A stretch of DNA of 64,000 nt from Sphingosinicella sp942492965 (GCA_942492965.1 OW818656.1:3348001-3412000); one strand, 5' to 3'. Positions 31,761 to 40,280 are shown, counted from the first letter of the stretch. Notes: generated by a model not told the origin, from the sequence alone. A program made the numbers and translations.

Positions 31761-31811
31761 ATAAAGATATCTTTATATGAAGGTTGACATGAGGCGCAGG
31801 ACGCCTAGAGT
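31761..31811 (+). promoter_or_regulatory. metE promoter with upstream palindromic operator
   Basis: ATAAAGATATCTTTAT (31761-31776) is a perfect 16-bp palindrome. It is followed by TTGACA (31784-31789), a 16-base spacer and TAGAGT (31806-31811). Transcription would begin about 31818, at the start of the riboswitch. From memory, the palindrome resembles operators of SahR-type ArsR-family methionine-cycle regulators of Proteobacteria; this was not checked. Confidence 0.7.
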
Positions 31812-31814
31812 GCG

Positions 31815-32010
31815 TGTGTCGAGGTTCCCGGCGGGCGCGAGCATGCCGGGCTAAGACGGGAAGCCGGTGGCGCCTGCAAGCAGGCGGAATCCGGCGCTGC
31901 CCCCGCAACTGTAAGCGGCGAGCGGCGGTTCATCCTGTGTCACTGGCGCCCATTCGCGCCGGGAAGACCCGAACCGCCGTGACGACCCGCGAGCCAGGAG
32001 ACCTGCCTCG
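31815..32010 (+). ncRNA. Cobalamin (B12) riboswitch controlling metE
   Basis: The leader has the cobalamin aptamer landmarks in order: GACGGGAAGCCGGTG (31855-31869), GAATCCGGCGCTGCCCCCGC followed by AACTGTAAGCGG, CACTGG, GGGAAGACCC, and the B12 box GCCAGGAGACCTGCC (31993-32007). B12 binding should reduce expression of the B12-independent methionine synthase downstream. A terminator-like hairpin at 32163-32199 provides the off switch. Confidence 0.95.
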
Positions 32011-32162
32011 TCGCGATAACGTTCCTCGGGCGGGGTGCTCCGGTGGATCGCGCGAAAGACCGCGCAGGGCCGGCAGGCCGTGCATTCGCGCGCCATCCGT
32101 GCTCCGCCTGCAAGACAGGTGTGAACCGATGACCCGTCCTAAGTTTCCCGTCCGAATGCGCA

Positions 32163-32199
32163 GGCGCGCTGCCTCCGGCTGACGCGGCGCGCCTTTTTT
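32163..32199 (+). terminator. Intrinsic terminator in the metE leader (riboswitch expression platform)
   Basis: GGCGCGC (32163-32169) pairs with GCGCGCC (32187-32193), and six T residues follow (32194-32199). The hairpin lies between the aptamer and the metE start, as expected for transcriptional control by cobalamin. The competing antiterminator pairing was not worked out. Confidence 0.8.
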
Positions 32200-32260
32200 C
32201 CACACCATTCCGCACAACAACAACCGGCAGGCCCCGCGCCTCGCCGGAAGGAGATTTCTC

Positions 32261-34588
32261 ATGCCCGTTTATGTCAGCAACCTCGGCTTTCCCCGCATCG
32301 GCCCGCGCCGCGAACTGAAGGCTGCACTCGAATCCTGCTGGTCCGGCAAGACCGGGCGCGACGCGCTGCTGGAGACCGCGAAGGGCCTGCGCGCCGCGAC
32401 GTGGCAGCGTCAGCAGGCGCTCGGGCTCGATTGCGTGCCGTCAGGCGATTTCTCGTTCTATGATCAGATGCTCGATACCAGCGTGATGGTGGGCGCGATT
32501 CCGGCGGCGTATCGGCCGCTCGGCGCGCCGGATTCGCTCGACGTGTATTTCGCGATGGCACGGGGGACGCAGGCGGGCACCAGCGACAGCGGCTGTACGC
32601 ACAGCCACGGGAAAGGCGATGTTCCCGCGCAGGAAATGACCAAGTGGTTCGATACCAATTACCATTATCTGGTGCCCGAAGTCGGCCTGCGCCAACGCTT
32701 TGAACTGACCACGACGAAGCCGGTGGACGAATTCCGGGAGGCAAAGGCGCTCGGCATCCATACGCGCCCCGTCATCATCGGCCCGGTGACGTGGCTGCTG
32801 CTGGCGAAGCCAGCACAGGAGGGGTTTGAACCGCTGTCGCTGCTCGGTGCGCTGCTGCCCGTCTATGTGGAGCTGCTGTCGCGGCTGCGTAATGCGGGTG
32901 CCGACTGGGTGCAGATCGACGAGCCTGCGCTGGTGCTCGATCTGGATGACGCGGCGCGCGCGGCGTTCCAGACCGCTTATGCGGAATTCGCGGAGCGCGT
33001 TTCGGGACTGAAGCTGATGCTCACCACCTATTTCGGCGCACTCGGCGACAATCTCGATACGGCTGTCGGCCTGCCGGTTGCGGGCCTGCACGTCGATCTG
33101 GTGCGCGCACCGGAGCAGCTCGATGCGGTCGTGGAAAAGGCGCCCGCGAACCTTACGCTTTCGCTTGGCGTGGTGGATGGGCGCAACGTGTGGAAGACCG
33201 ATCTTGCCGCCGTTCTCGAACGGATCGAGCCGGTGGCGGCGCGGCGTACGAAGCTGCTGATCGCGCCGTCGTGCTCGCTGCTGCACACGCCGATCGACCT
33301 TGCGCTGGAAATGAAGCTCGATCCGCAGGTGAAGGACTGGCTGGCCTTCGGCGTGCAGAAGCTGGAAGAACTCGCCCTGCTCGGCAAGGCGCTGAACGGC
33401 GGGCGCGCGAGCGTGGCCGAAGCGCTGGCGGCGAATGCGGCCTCCATCGCGGCGCGGCGCGCTTCGCCGCTCGTCAGCGACCCGGCGGTGCGGGCGCGGC
33501 TGGCGCGCGTGGACGCGGGCTGGTCGGTGCGCGCGGCGCCGTTCGCCGAACGGATCGCGGCGCAGCGGGCGATCCTGAACCTGCCGCCGCTGCCGACCAC
33601 GACGATCGGCTCGTTTCCGCAGACGGCGGATGTACGCAAGGCGCGCGCCGCGCACGGCAAGGGCGAACTGGGTGATGCGGGCTACGATGCCTTCCTGCGC
33701 GAGGAGACGGCGCGCGCCATCCGCTGGCAGGAAGAGATCGGGCTCGACGTGCTCGTCCACGGTGAGTTCGAGCGCAACGACATGGTGCAGTATTTTGGCG
33801 AGCAGCTTTCGGGCTTCGCGTTCACACGCGGCGGCTGGGTGCAGAGCTACGGCTCACGCTGTGTGCGGCCGCCGATCATCTACGGCGACGTCTCGCGGCC
33901 CAGGCCGATGACGGTTGACTGGTGGCGCTACGCGCAGTCGCTCACGGAGCGCCCGGTGAAGGGGATGCTGACGGGGCCGGTGACGATCCTGCAATGGTCG
34001 TTCGTGCGCGACGACCAGCCGCGCGCCGACACCTGCCGCCAGATCGCGCTCGCGATCCGCGACGAGGTGATCGACCTCGAAACCGCGGGCGCGAAGATCA
34101 TCCAGATCGACGAGGCCGCACTGCGCGAAGGATTGCCGCTGCGCCGGGCGGAATGGCAGTATTATCTCGATTGGGCGGTGGAAGCCTTCCGCCTCGCGGC
34201 ATCGGGTGTGCGGCCGGAAACGCAGATCCACACGCACATGTGCTATTCGGAATTCAACGACATCATCGCGGCAATTAGCGCAATGGACGCCGACGTCATC
34301 TCGATCGAGACGGCGCGATCGAAGATGGAACTGCTGGATGCGTTTGTGACCTGGTCGTACCCGAACGAGATCGGGCCGGGGGTCTACGACATCCATTCAC
34401 CGCGCGTACCGTCCGGGTCCGAAATGGAAGCGCTGCTCGCCAAGGCAAGCCAAAGCCTGTCCGTCAGGCAGTTGTGGGTGAATCCGGACTGCGGCCTCAA
34501 GACCCGAAAATGGGAAGACGTGAAACCGGCGCTCGAGAACATGGTCACCGCCGCCGCCACGCTCAGAGCGCGCATTCCGGCAATCTGA
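32261..34588 (+). CDS. metE: Cobalamin-independent methionine synthase MetE
   Basis: 775 residues, the normal full length. It transfers a methyl group from methyltetrahydrofolate polyglutamate to homocysteine without B12. The N-terminal domain begins YVSNLGFPRIGPRRELKAAL and the C-terminal catalytic domain has TTTIGSFPQTADVRKARAA, GEFERNDMVQYFGEQL and QIDEAALREGLPLRRAEW. The zinc ligands are in HTHMCYSEFNDI and NPDCGLKTRKWE. AAGGAG lies eight bases before the ATG. Control by the riboswitch upstream fits an organism that also encodes a B12-dependent enzyme elsewhere. Confidence 0.97.
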   Translation: MPVYVSNLGFPRIGPRRELKAALESCWSGKTGRDALLETAKGLRAATWQRQQALGLDCVPSGDFSFYDQMLDTSVMVGAIPAAYRPLGAPDSLDVYFAMARGTQAGTSDSGCTHSHGKGDVPAQEMTKWFDTNYHYLVPEVGLRQRFELTTTKPVDEFREAKALGIHTRPVIIGPVTWLLLAKPAQEGFEPLSLLGALLPVYVELLSRLRNAGADWVQIDEPALVLDLDDAARAAFQTAYAEFAERVSGLKLMLTTYFGALGDNLDTAVGLPVAGLHVDLVRAPEQLDAVVEKAPANLTLSLGVVDGRNVWKTDLAAVLERIEPVAARRTKLLIAPSCSLLHTPIDLALEMKLDPQVKDWLAFGVQKLEELALLGKALNGGRASVAEALAANAASIAARRASPLVSDPAVRARLARVDAGWSVRAAPFAERIAAQRAILNLPPLPTTTIGSFPQTADVRKARAAHGKGELGDAGYDAFLREETARAIRWQEEIGLDVLVHGEFERNDMVQYFGEQLSGFAFTRGGWVQSYGSRCVRPPIIYGDVSRPRPMTVDWWRYAQSLTERPVKGMLTGPVTILQWSFVRDDQPRADTCRQIALAIRDEVIDLETAGAKIIQIDEAALREGLPLRRAEWQYYLDWAVEAFRLAASGVRPETQIHTHMCYSEFNDIIAAISAMDADVISIETARSKMELLDAFVTWSYPNEIGPGVYDIHSPRVPSGSEMEALLAKASQSLSVRQLWVNPDCGLKTRKWEDVKPALENMVTAAATLRARIPAI

Positions 34589-34611
34589 TCGTCGGCGAGC
34601 CGATTTCTGTG

Positions 34612-34654
34612 CCATGTCCAGCTATTGATAAAAAGTCGGAAGTTGGACATGGCG
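34612..34654. repeat. 10-bp perfect inverted repeat after metE, upstream of a recombinase gene
   Basis: GCCATGTCCA (34612-34621) and TGGACATGGC (34645-34654) are perfect inverted copies, 23 bases apart. The element starts 24 bases after the metE stop and 140 bases before the recombinase start. There is no T run after it, so it is a poor intrinsic terminator. It could equally be a recombinase core or operator site. Confidence 0.5.
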
Positions 34655-34793
34655 TCCTTGCCGGAACGAAAGGCTCGTTCCCGGTCAAGAGCGATCGCTT
34701 TTAGCGAGGTTCAGGGCGATCGCCATCACCTGCGTCTGCGGCACGCCAAAAGGGTATTCTCTGATGGGCCATTACGGCCCTTGGAGAAGTGCC

Positions 34794-35426
34794 ATGGGAT
34801 ACTCAGATCTTGATCCGGCCGTGCATGAACGGCGCCCCTGGAATGCTGGGCAGAATGTCGGCCCCAAACGCCCGCTGAAGCCTCGCGATATCTGGGCTAT
34901 TCGGTTTTATCTCGACGAGCACAGGAGGCTGCGAGACCGGGCGCTGTTCGATATCGCTATCGACAGCAAACTTCGCGGATGCGATCTCGTCAAACTCAGG
35001 ATCGGCGACGCGGTCAGTGGCGGAGATATCCGGAATCGATCAACCGTCATCCAGCAGAAGACAGGCAAGCCCGTACAGTTCGAGATCATGTCGGAAGCGC
35101 GAAAGAGTCTTACCGCATGGCTGGCACGTCGCCACGGTAATATCCATGATTTCCTCTTTCCCAGCCGCGTAGATTACCTCGGCCACCTCAGTACACGTCA
35201 ATACGCTCGGTTAGTCGATGAATGGGTTTCGACCGTTGGTCTGGACCAACGCGAGTATGGTACGCATTCGCTGCGTCGCACAAAGGCTTCGCTCATCTAC
35301 AAAGCGACAGGGAACCTCCGGGCCGTGCAGATATTGCTCGGCCATACAAACATCGAGAATACGGTACGGTATCTCGGCGTCGATATCGATGACGCACTGA
35401 CGCTATCTGAAAGAACTGAAATTTGA
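34794..35426 (+). CDS. Tyrosine recombinase, catalytic domain only
   Basis: 210 residues from the ATG at 34794, preferred over the ATG at 34764 because GGAG lies seven bases before it. It has the complete catalytic set: Arg in SKLRGCDLVKL, Lys in QQKTGKPVQF, HSLRRTKA (HxxR), LGHTNIENT (second His), and Tyr in TVRYLGVD. The usual N-terminal arm and core-binding domains are absent, so the protein is a minimal integrase. Similar small recombinases occur widely in Alphaproteobacteria. It is not next to the conjugation block, and no attachment site is recognisable. It may act on the neighbouring inverted repeat. Confidence 0.88.
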   Translation: MGYSDLDPAVHERRPWNAGQNVGPKRPLKPRDIWAIRFYLDEHRRLRDRALFDIAIDSKLRGCDLVKLRIGDAVSGGDIRNRSTVIQQKTGKPVQFEIMSEARKSLTAWLARRHGNIHDFLFPSRVDYLGHLSTRQYARLVDEWVSTVGLDQREYGTHSLRRTKASLIYKATGNLRAVQILLGHTNIENTVRYLGVDIDDALTLSERTEI

Positions 35427-35557
35427 TCTCTCACCGGCTTCTCGACGTCTTCGGGAAGCCGCCATTCGCGCATGAACCAAAGGCAGCTAACAAGGCTCAG
35501 GTTCTGGTCGCGGTACGGCAGCTTTGTTGGCGATCGCTGCCATCCCGAACGGACGCA

Positions 35558-36901
35558 TTATCCGACGAGTACGGCGATCGGGCTGGCCAGCAGGCTGGCA
35601 ATGAAAAGTCTCCGCAGCAAGCGCTTCGGTCGCGGCTTGGGGCGAAAAGCAGCAGCGAGCAGGGTCAGTGCGCAGAGGAGCCAGAAGGTCGCGGTGAGGG
35701 GCGCTGCGTTGCCGGCGAGCACGCGCGCCAGAAAGGTCAGCGTGAGCGCGAGCGGGACGCCCCAGAGGACCGCATCCCATAGGCTGCGCAGTCGCGGTTC
35801 ATGGAGGCCGCGTCGTTCACGCTTGCCGAGCCAGATCGATGTCCCCGTGGCAACGACAACGGTGAGCGCGAGGCCAAACAGGACATAAGCGATCTTGACC
35901 GGAAGTCCGCCATAATTGCCGAAATGGAGATTATAGGTCGAGGCCGCAAGCTGCTGCCCCAGATGGCCATCGGACAGGCCGACCTTGCCATGATAGATGC
36001 CGTCGGCGCCGAATTCATAGGTTTCCCCGTAGATCAGGCGGCGGGGATGCTCGGCGATGAGCTGAACATACTGGCCGCGCGTGCCGGGGTCGTGGAGGAT
36101 GATATAGGTCGGGCGCAGCTCCGGGTGGTTCTGCGCGATCCAGGCGAGCGGCGCGGCGACATTGGCGAGCGGGGCAGGGCGCGTGTCGGGCTTCGCCTCT
36201 TCGCCGAAGATCGGCGCATAAGCGGCCTCGACATCATTCTCGTAAAAGGCGGCGGCGAGCCCGTAGGTTCCGACGACGCCAAGACCGATCATCGAGCCGG
36301 TGAGTGCAAGCGCAAGCGAAAACGGCAAAGTCCAGACGCTGAGCCGGTTGTGCCAGTCGGCGAGGCCGACGCCGTGAGTGTCGCGCGCGCGGAGGCGGAA
36401 GGCGTCACGGAAGATACGCGGATGGGCGATGATGCCCGATAGCGACAGTGCGATAATCATCACGCCGAAGATGCCGACGATCGTCATGCCCACGAGCCCC
36501 GGAATATTGAGCGCATAATGCGCGCCGAGCAGGAACTCAGACCAGGCGTTTTCCTCGGTCCCCGCGATGCGGCCGTCGGCGTCGATATGCACCGCCTGAT
36601 GGTCGGTGGTGATCGTCGTGCGCGGCAAGCCCTCGACAGGCATATGGACATAGACGTGCGTCGTGGCAGGCTTGTCCCTCTCGGTGGCGAGCACGGCGGC
36701 GACGGCGCGCTGTAAGGCATCGGGTGCGATCGCCGCCATTTCGGGTGCGTCCGGCTGTTCGATACGCTGCCATTCCTGGTAGAAGACGACGACGGTGCCG
36801 GTCAGGCAGATGAGATAGAGCAGCGCCGAGGCGAGCAGGCCGATCGCGGCGTGTGCCGACAGCGCGCGCTGGATGCTGTTTTTGGATAAGGCGTCGGTCA
36901 C
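35558..36901 (-). CDS. PepSY-associated inner-membrane protein (iron-uptake linked)
   Basis: 447 residues from the GTG at 36901, chosen because GTGA overlaps the upstream gene stop. Four or five membrane helices are seen, for example LLASALLYLICLTGTVVVFY, LVGMTIVGIFGVMIIALSLS, LPFSLALALTGSMIGLGVVG and IAYVLFGLALTVVVATGTSI. The PepSY_TM family topology with periplasmic loops is clear. Such proteins beside siderophore receptors are often linked to reduction or release of iron from siderophores in the periplasm, but the activity is not established. It is the last gene of the receptor-membrane protein-PepSY operon. Confidence 0.87.
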   Translation of the reverse strand: MTDALSKNSIQRALSAHAAIGLLASALLYLICLTGTVVVFYQEWQRIEQPDAPEMAAIAPDALQRAVAAVLATERDKPATTHVYVHMPVEGLPRTTITTDHQAVHIDADGRIAGTEENAWSEFLLGAHYALNIPGLVGMTIVGIFGVMIIALSLSGIIAHPRIFRDAFRLRARDTHGVGLADWHNRLSVWTLPFSLALALTGSMIGLGVVGTYGLAAAFYENDVEAAYAPIFGEEAKPDTRPAPLANVAAPLAWIAQNHPELRPTYIILHDPGTRGQYVQLIAEHPRRLIYGETYEFGADGIYHGKVGLSDGHLGQQLAASTYNLHFGNYGGLPVKIAYVLFGLALTVVVATGTSIWLGKRERRGLHEPRLRSLWDAVLWGVPLALTLTFLARVLAGNAAPLTATFWLLCALTLLAAAFRPKPRPKRLLRRLFIASLLASPIAVLVG

Positions 36902-37476
36902 GGGACGCCGATCCAGATCAGTCCGATCCCTGCGGCCGCGGGCACGGCGAGCCAGGCGAATTGCGTGCGGCGGCGCGGCAGCATGAGCAGCCAGAAGGTG
37001 AGCAAACCCCAGAGGAGCGGGAGCAAGAGCAATGCCATTACATTGCTGTCGGCATCGCTCCAGCCCGCGAGGCCCGCGAGCGCGCGTAGGCCAAGCGCGG
37101 TGAGCAGAGCCGCGGCGAAGGCAAGCGGGACGGTCATGACGAAGGTGAGCATGCCGCGACCGACGTGGCGCGGCTCGCTCTCTTTGGGGCGCATATGCGC
37201 CTTGCGGTCCGGCGCACGGCGCTTGCCGCGGGGCGAAGCCCATCCCGCGTGGGCGAGGAGCAGCGCGGCGGTCGCCATGCCGCCGAGCGAAGCGATCGCG
37301 AGCCCCCACGCGCCGTTTCCCGTGATCGCAAGAACTGCGCCCGCCAGCATCAGCGCCCAGGCGATGCCATTCTGCGCCGTCGAACGACGCGGGAGCCCCC
37401 ACGCGCGGCGCAGCTGCAGCACCGCGGCGACGATCGCCGCGGTGCCGATCCAGACCAAGGATGCGGTGCCCGTCAC
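36898..37476 (-). CDS. DUF3649/DUF3325-like membrane protein
   Basis: 192 residues from the GTG at 37476, overlapping the receptor stop in GTGA. About five membrane segments: SLVWIGTAAIVAAVLQL, GIAWALMLAGAVLAITG, GLAIASLGGMATAALLLAHA, MLTFVMTVPLAFAAALLTA and NVMALLLLPLLWGLLTFWLL. A polar loop near the middle (GKRRAPDRKAHMRPKESEPR) separates two halves. This resembles a fusion of the two small membrane proteins (DUF3325 and DUF3649) that usually lie between siderophore receptors and PepSY proteins; the fusion is inferred. Function is unknown, probably iron uptake or energising. Confidence 0.75.
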   Translation of the reverse strand: MTGTASLVWIGTAAIVAAVLQLRRAWGLPRRSTAQNGIAWALMLAGAVLAITGNGAWGLAIASLGGMATAALLLAHAGWASPRGKRRAPDRKAHMRPKESEPRHVGRGMLTFVMTVPLAFAAALLTALGLRALAGLAGWSDADSNVMALLLLPLLWGLLTFWLLMLPRRRTQFAWLAVPAAAGIGLIWIGVP

Positions 37477-39524
37477 CGGAAACGGTAGCCTAACGTCGCC
37501 ATTACGTTGCGCGGTGCGCCCATGAAGCAGTCGCCGCGGGCGAGGCAGGAGGCGTAGAATTTGTTATTGAGCAGGTTCGTCGCGTTGAGCGCGAAGCGCC
37601 AGTTGTTCCAGCTTACCTCGGCAAGGGCATCGACCGTCGTGTTGCTGGGCGTGGTGATATTCCACGCCGGACCGTCAGAGCGGCGCTTGCCCGTATAGAC
37701 GACCCCGGCGCCGAGCCGCAGCTGCGCCGCGTCCGTCAGGTCGAAGGTCTTGGTCGACCAGATCGAGGCGATGTGACGCGGCATATAGTCGAGATCGGTG
37801 TTGGTTTCCGAGCGGAGCTTGTTGTAGCCGTAGTTGACGAGAAGGTCGAAATCGTCCGGCAGACTGTGGCTTGCCTCGAATTCGACGCCCTTGGTGGACA
37901 GTTCACCCGACTGGGTGGTCGAACTGCCTTCGCCATAGAGGACGCGGTTGCGCTCCTTGATGTGGAACGCCGTCACCGTGACCAATGTGCCCGGTCCGGG
38001 CTGCCACTTGACCCCCGCCTCGAACTGGGTGCCGGTCTGGGGCTTGAAGGGATCGCCAATATTGCCGTCGATGTCGGTGAGCGAGCCGGCGATCGGCAGG
38101 AAGCTCTCCGTATAGCTGAAGAAGGGAGCGAGGCCGGCGCCGATCTCGCCGATGATGCCGGCGCGGAAGGTGGTGGCATTGTCCCTGTTCCCCGCCGACG
38201 CGGTCACCCGGTCGCGCCGCGCCCCGAGCACGACCGAAACGCGGTCGAAGAAGCGGATCTGGTCCTGGACATAGATGCCGAACTGCTTTTGCGAATCTTC
38301 GGAGAAGGGGCCGCTCGGGTCGTAGGTCAGCAGCGCATCATGATCGATGTCGTAAAGGTCGATGATCTCGAACCCGAAGACATTGCGCTTGCCGACCTTG
38401 TTCCAGCTGTAGTCGATGCCGACGAGCAGCTTGTGTTCGATATTGTCGCCGGTGTTGAAAGTGTACTGCAGGTTATTGTCGGTCGAAAAGACGTTCATCC
38501 GCGCGTCGCTGGCATCGGCGTAGAGGCCGATGGTGCGGCGGTCGGCGGCAAAGGGATCGGTCGGATTGGAGTAGCTGTTCGTATAGTGGGTGAAATATTC
38601 AAGGTCGCTGTCGATATAGCGCGCCTTGAGGCTGAGCCGTACCGCGTCCGAAAAGTCATGCGTGACGCTGGCCATGCCCTGCAGCGAACGGCCCGCATAG
38701 CGGTCCCAGCCAGGCTTGCCGACGAAGGTGAAACGGTCAAGCTGCTCCGGCGCGCCGGGGTTCGGGCGGAATGTGCCGATAATGGGGAGGAACTGCGACG
38801 TCGATCCGGTGTCGTCCTCCTGATAGAGGCCCGTGAGCACGACATCGGTGTCGGGCGTCGGCTTCCAGCGGAGCGAGGGGGCGAACATCACCCGGTCGTC
38901 GGGGACATGGTTCACAAAGGTATCGGAGTCGCGGAGCCGCCCGACCACTCGCACCGCGAGCGTGTCCGTCAGGGCGAGGTTGACGTCGCCCAGCACTTCC
39001 TTGCGGTCGTAGCTGCCATAAACAAGGTTGATTTCACCCCGCGTTTCAAAGTCGGGGCTCTTTGATACAAGGTTGACGAGGCCACCGATTGAACCTTGCC
39101 CGAACAGCACCGATGCCGGGCCGCGCACGATTTCGACGCGTTCGAAATTATAAGGGTCGGAGGTGATGCTGGCATAATAGGAGAAGATGTCGCGCATCCC
39201 GTCGCGGAACTGCAGCGCGTCGATGCCGCGCACGTTGAACCCGTCGACGCGGGTGTCGCGGCCGTAGGGGTTGGCGAGCACGCCCGCGGCATATTTCACT
39301 GTATCGCTTATATTGATGGCGCCTTGGGCTTCGTACTGTTCGGCGGTAATGACCTTGATCGGCTGCGGCAGCTCCATCAAAGCCGTATCAGTCTTGGTCC
39401 CCGCATAGCCGGTGATGACGATTTCGTCCGGGGCCTGCTCATCCGTCAATGCGGCCTCTGCGGCCAGCGCCTGGCCGTTCGCAAGTACGGTGCAGACCAG
39501 CAGGGTGAAACGTGCGGCTGTCAT
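37473..39524 (-). CDS. TonB-dependent siderophore receptor
   Basis: 683 residues from the ATG at 39524, with a signal peptide (MTAARFTLLVCTVLANGQAL, cut near AAEA). An upstream ATG at 39593 would add 23 polar residues before the signal, so it is not preferred. The plug has DEIVITGYAGTKTDTALMEL, RVDGFNVRGIDALQFRDGMR and ERVEIVRGPASVLFGQGSIG. The barrel ends ...NVMATLGYRFR. This is the FhuA/FoxA-type siderophore subgroup, distinct from the catabolic receptors elsewhere in the window. It heads the receptor-DUF-PepSY operon. Iron control through Fur is expected; a candidate repeat upstream is listed separately. Confidence 0.94.
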   Translation of the reverse strand: MTAARFTLLVCTVLANGQALAAEAALTDEQAPDEIVITGYAGTKTDTALMELPQPIKVITAEQYEAQGAINISDTVKYAAGVLANPYGRDTRVDGFNVRGIDALQFRDGMRDIFSYYASITSDPYNFERVEIVRGPASVLFGQGSIGGLVNLVSKSPDFETRGEINLVYGSYDRKEVLGDVNLALTDTLAVRVVGRLRDSDTFVNHVPDDRVMFAPSLRWKPTPDTDVVLTGLYQEDDTGSTSQFLPIIGTFRPNPGAPEQLDRFTFVGKPGWDRYAGRSLQGMASVTHDFSDAVRLSLKARYIDSDLEYFTHYTNSYSNPTDPFAADRRTIGLYADASDARMNVFSTDNNLQYTFNTGDNIEHKLLVGIDYSWNKVGKRNVFGFEIIDLYDIDHDALLTYDPSGPFSEDSQKQFGIYVQDQIRFFDRVSVVLGARRDRVTASAGNRDNATTFRAGIIGEIGAGLAPFFSYTESFLPIAGSLTDIDGNIGDPFKPQTGTQFEAGVKWQPGPGTLVTVTAFHIKERNRVLYGEGSSTTQSGELSTKGVEFEASHSLPDDFDLLVNYGYNKLRSETNTDLDYMPRHIASIWSTKTFDLTDAAQLRLGAGVVYTGKRRSDGPAWNITTPSNTTVDALAEVSWNNWRFALNATNLLNNKFYASCLARGDCFMGAPRNVMATLGYRFR

Positions 39525-39567
39525 GGAAGGCCCCTTCGATTGAATTTGTTGTTCGATCGCAGGGTGA

Positions 39568-39590
39568 CTAATGAGAGGCAGTAGCATTAG
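39568..39590. promoter_or_regulatory. Inverted repeat upstream of the siderophore receptor gene
   Basis: CTAATG (39568-39573) and CATTAG (39585-39590) form a 6-bp inverted repeat with an 11-base centre, 44 bases before the receptor start. The spacing and AT-rich ATTAG/CTAAT arms are loosely like an iron-responsive (Fur/Irr) site, but it is not a consensus Fur box. Confidence 0.3.
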
Positions 39591-39592
39591 CA

Positions 39593-40042
39593 ATGCATTT
39601 TGTGAATTTGTTTGTCAGGGCTGGGGGTTGCCGATACTTGCGTTCGGCGCGGGAGCGGCGGGCCTCTGAGGTCATGGTGGAGGCGCGCGCCGCGCTCGCT
39701 TTCCGGTTTGGCGATCCGGATGTGGAGACGCGGCTGGGCGAGGCCATCGACTGGGCGGCACGCCATGGCAATCTGCGTCCCGAACTGCGTTTCCGGTCGC
39801 TGCGATCGGGGCTGGGTCTGGCTACCTGCGACGACGATCAGGTCACAATGCTGAGAGGCCGAAGCGGGTGTCACCGAGCGGTGCATATCGCCGACAGGCT
39901 GAGGCGCCCGCATCCGGTGGTTGGCGGGGAGGGGGCGGGACCCGACGAAAGCAATGTCTCGGCTTTCTTCACGCCCAGGGAGTTCGCTGTTCTGGAAGGC
40001 GTGGGCTAGGGCTTGTCCGACAAGGCGCTTAACCCAGTCTAG
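39593..40042 (+). pseudogene. Decayed LuxR/MalT-type regulator fragment
   Basis: A degenerate plus-strand reading. The final part, FFTPREFAVLEGVG, then a stop at 40007-40009, then GLSDKALN, is almost the LuxR-type HTH (LTPREREVLEGVARGLSDKAI). One arginine position has become TAG, and the sequence ends at the IS-like fragment at 40039. The upstream part (AALAFRFGDPDVETRLGEAI and so on) could be the helical end of a MalT-like protein, but I cannot confirm it, and no start codon with a binding site is evident. It diverges from the siderophore receptor and may be the wreck of its regulator. Confidence 0.4.
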
Positions 40043-40058
40043 GCGGCGTGGACAAATT
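40039..40058. repeat. 20-bp inverted copy of the IS right-end region
   Basis: The 20 bases 40039-40058 (starting CTAGGCGGCGTGG) are an exact reverse complement of 41127-41146, the end of the transposase gene of the IS5-type element. The match stops abruptly on both sides. It may be a leftover end of a second, inverted copy, or a deletion product. Confidence 0.65.
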
Positions 40059-40109
40059 CGATGTTAGCGCAGGGATCGCTTTCCTGTGATCGGGTTGTTA
40101 GCATTGGGA

Positions 40110-40280
40110 ATGACACTGGAAGAAGAGAGCGAACGAACCACGTCGATGCTGCGCGGCAAGATTGTCCGGCGTATCTTGCGCCACCGCGATGGAGAGGTCG
40201 TGATCGAGTTTGAGGATGGCAGCCGATTTTTCGCGGATAGTCACGGCCCTCTCGAACTGTCCGTCACCTTTGCGGAATAG
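40110..40280 (+). CDS. Small conserved-looking protein, unknown function
   Basis: 56 residues from the ATG at 40110, or 64 from a GTG at 40086. After a short acidic lead (MTLEEESERTTSMLRGKIVR) comes RILRHRDGEVVIEFEDGSRF and FADSHGPLELSVTF, a compact beta pattern that looks coding and conserved. Codon usage matches the surrounding genes. No clear ribosome binding site is seen. It lies between the decayed regulator and the IS element. I cannot name the family. It may be a complete small protein or the surviving part of a larger one. Confidence 0.55.
   Translation: MTLEEESERTTSMLRGKIVRRILRHRDGEVVIEFEDGSRFFADSHGPLELSVTFAE

Noticed and set aside
34625..34813. 62-codon reading after metE (SLPERKARSRSRAIAFSEVQ)
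   Set aside because: Overlaps the inverted repeat and the recombinase start in another frame; no domain and no ribosome binding site.
37773..39065. 430-codon plus-strand reading opposite the siderophore receptor
   Set aside because: Antisense shadow; the receptor on the minus strand is unambiguous.
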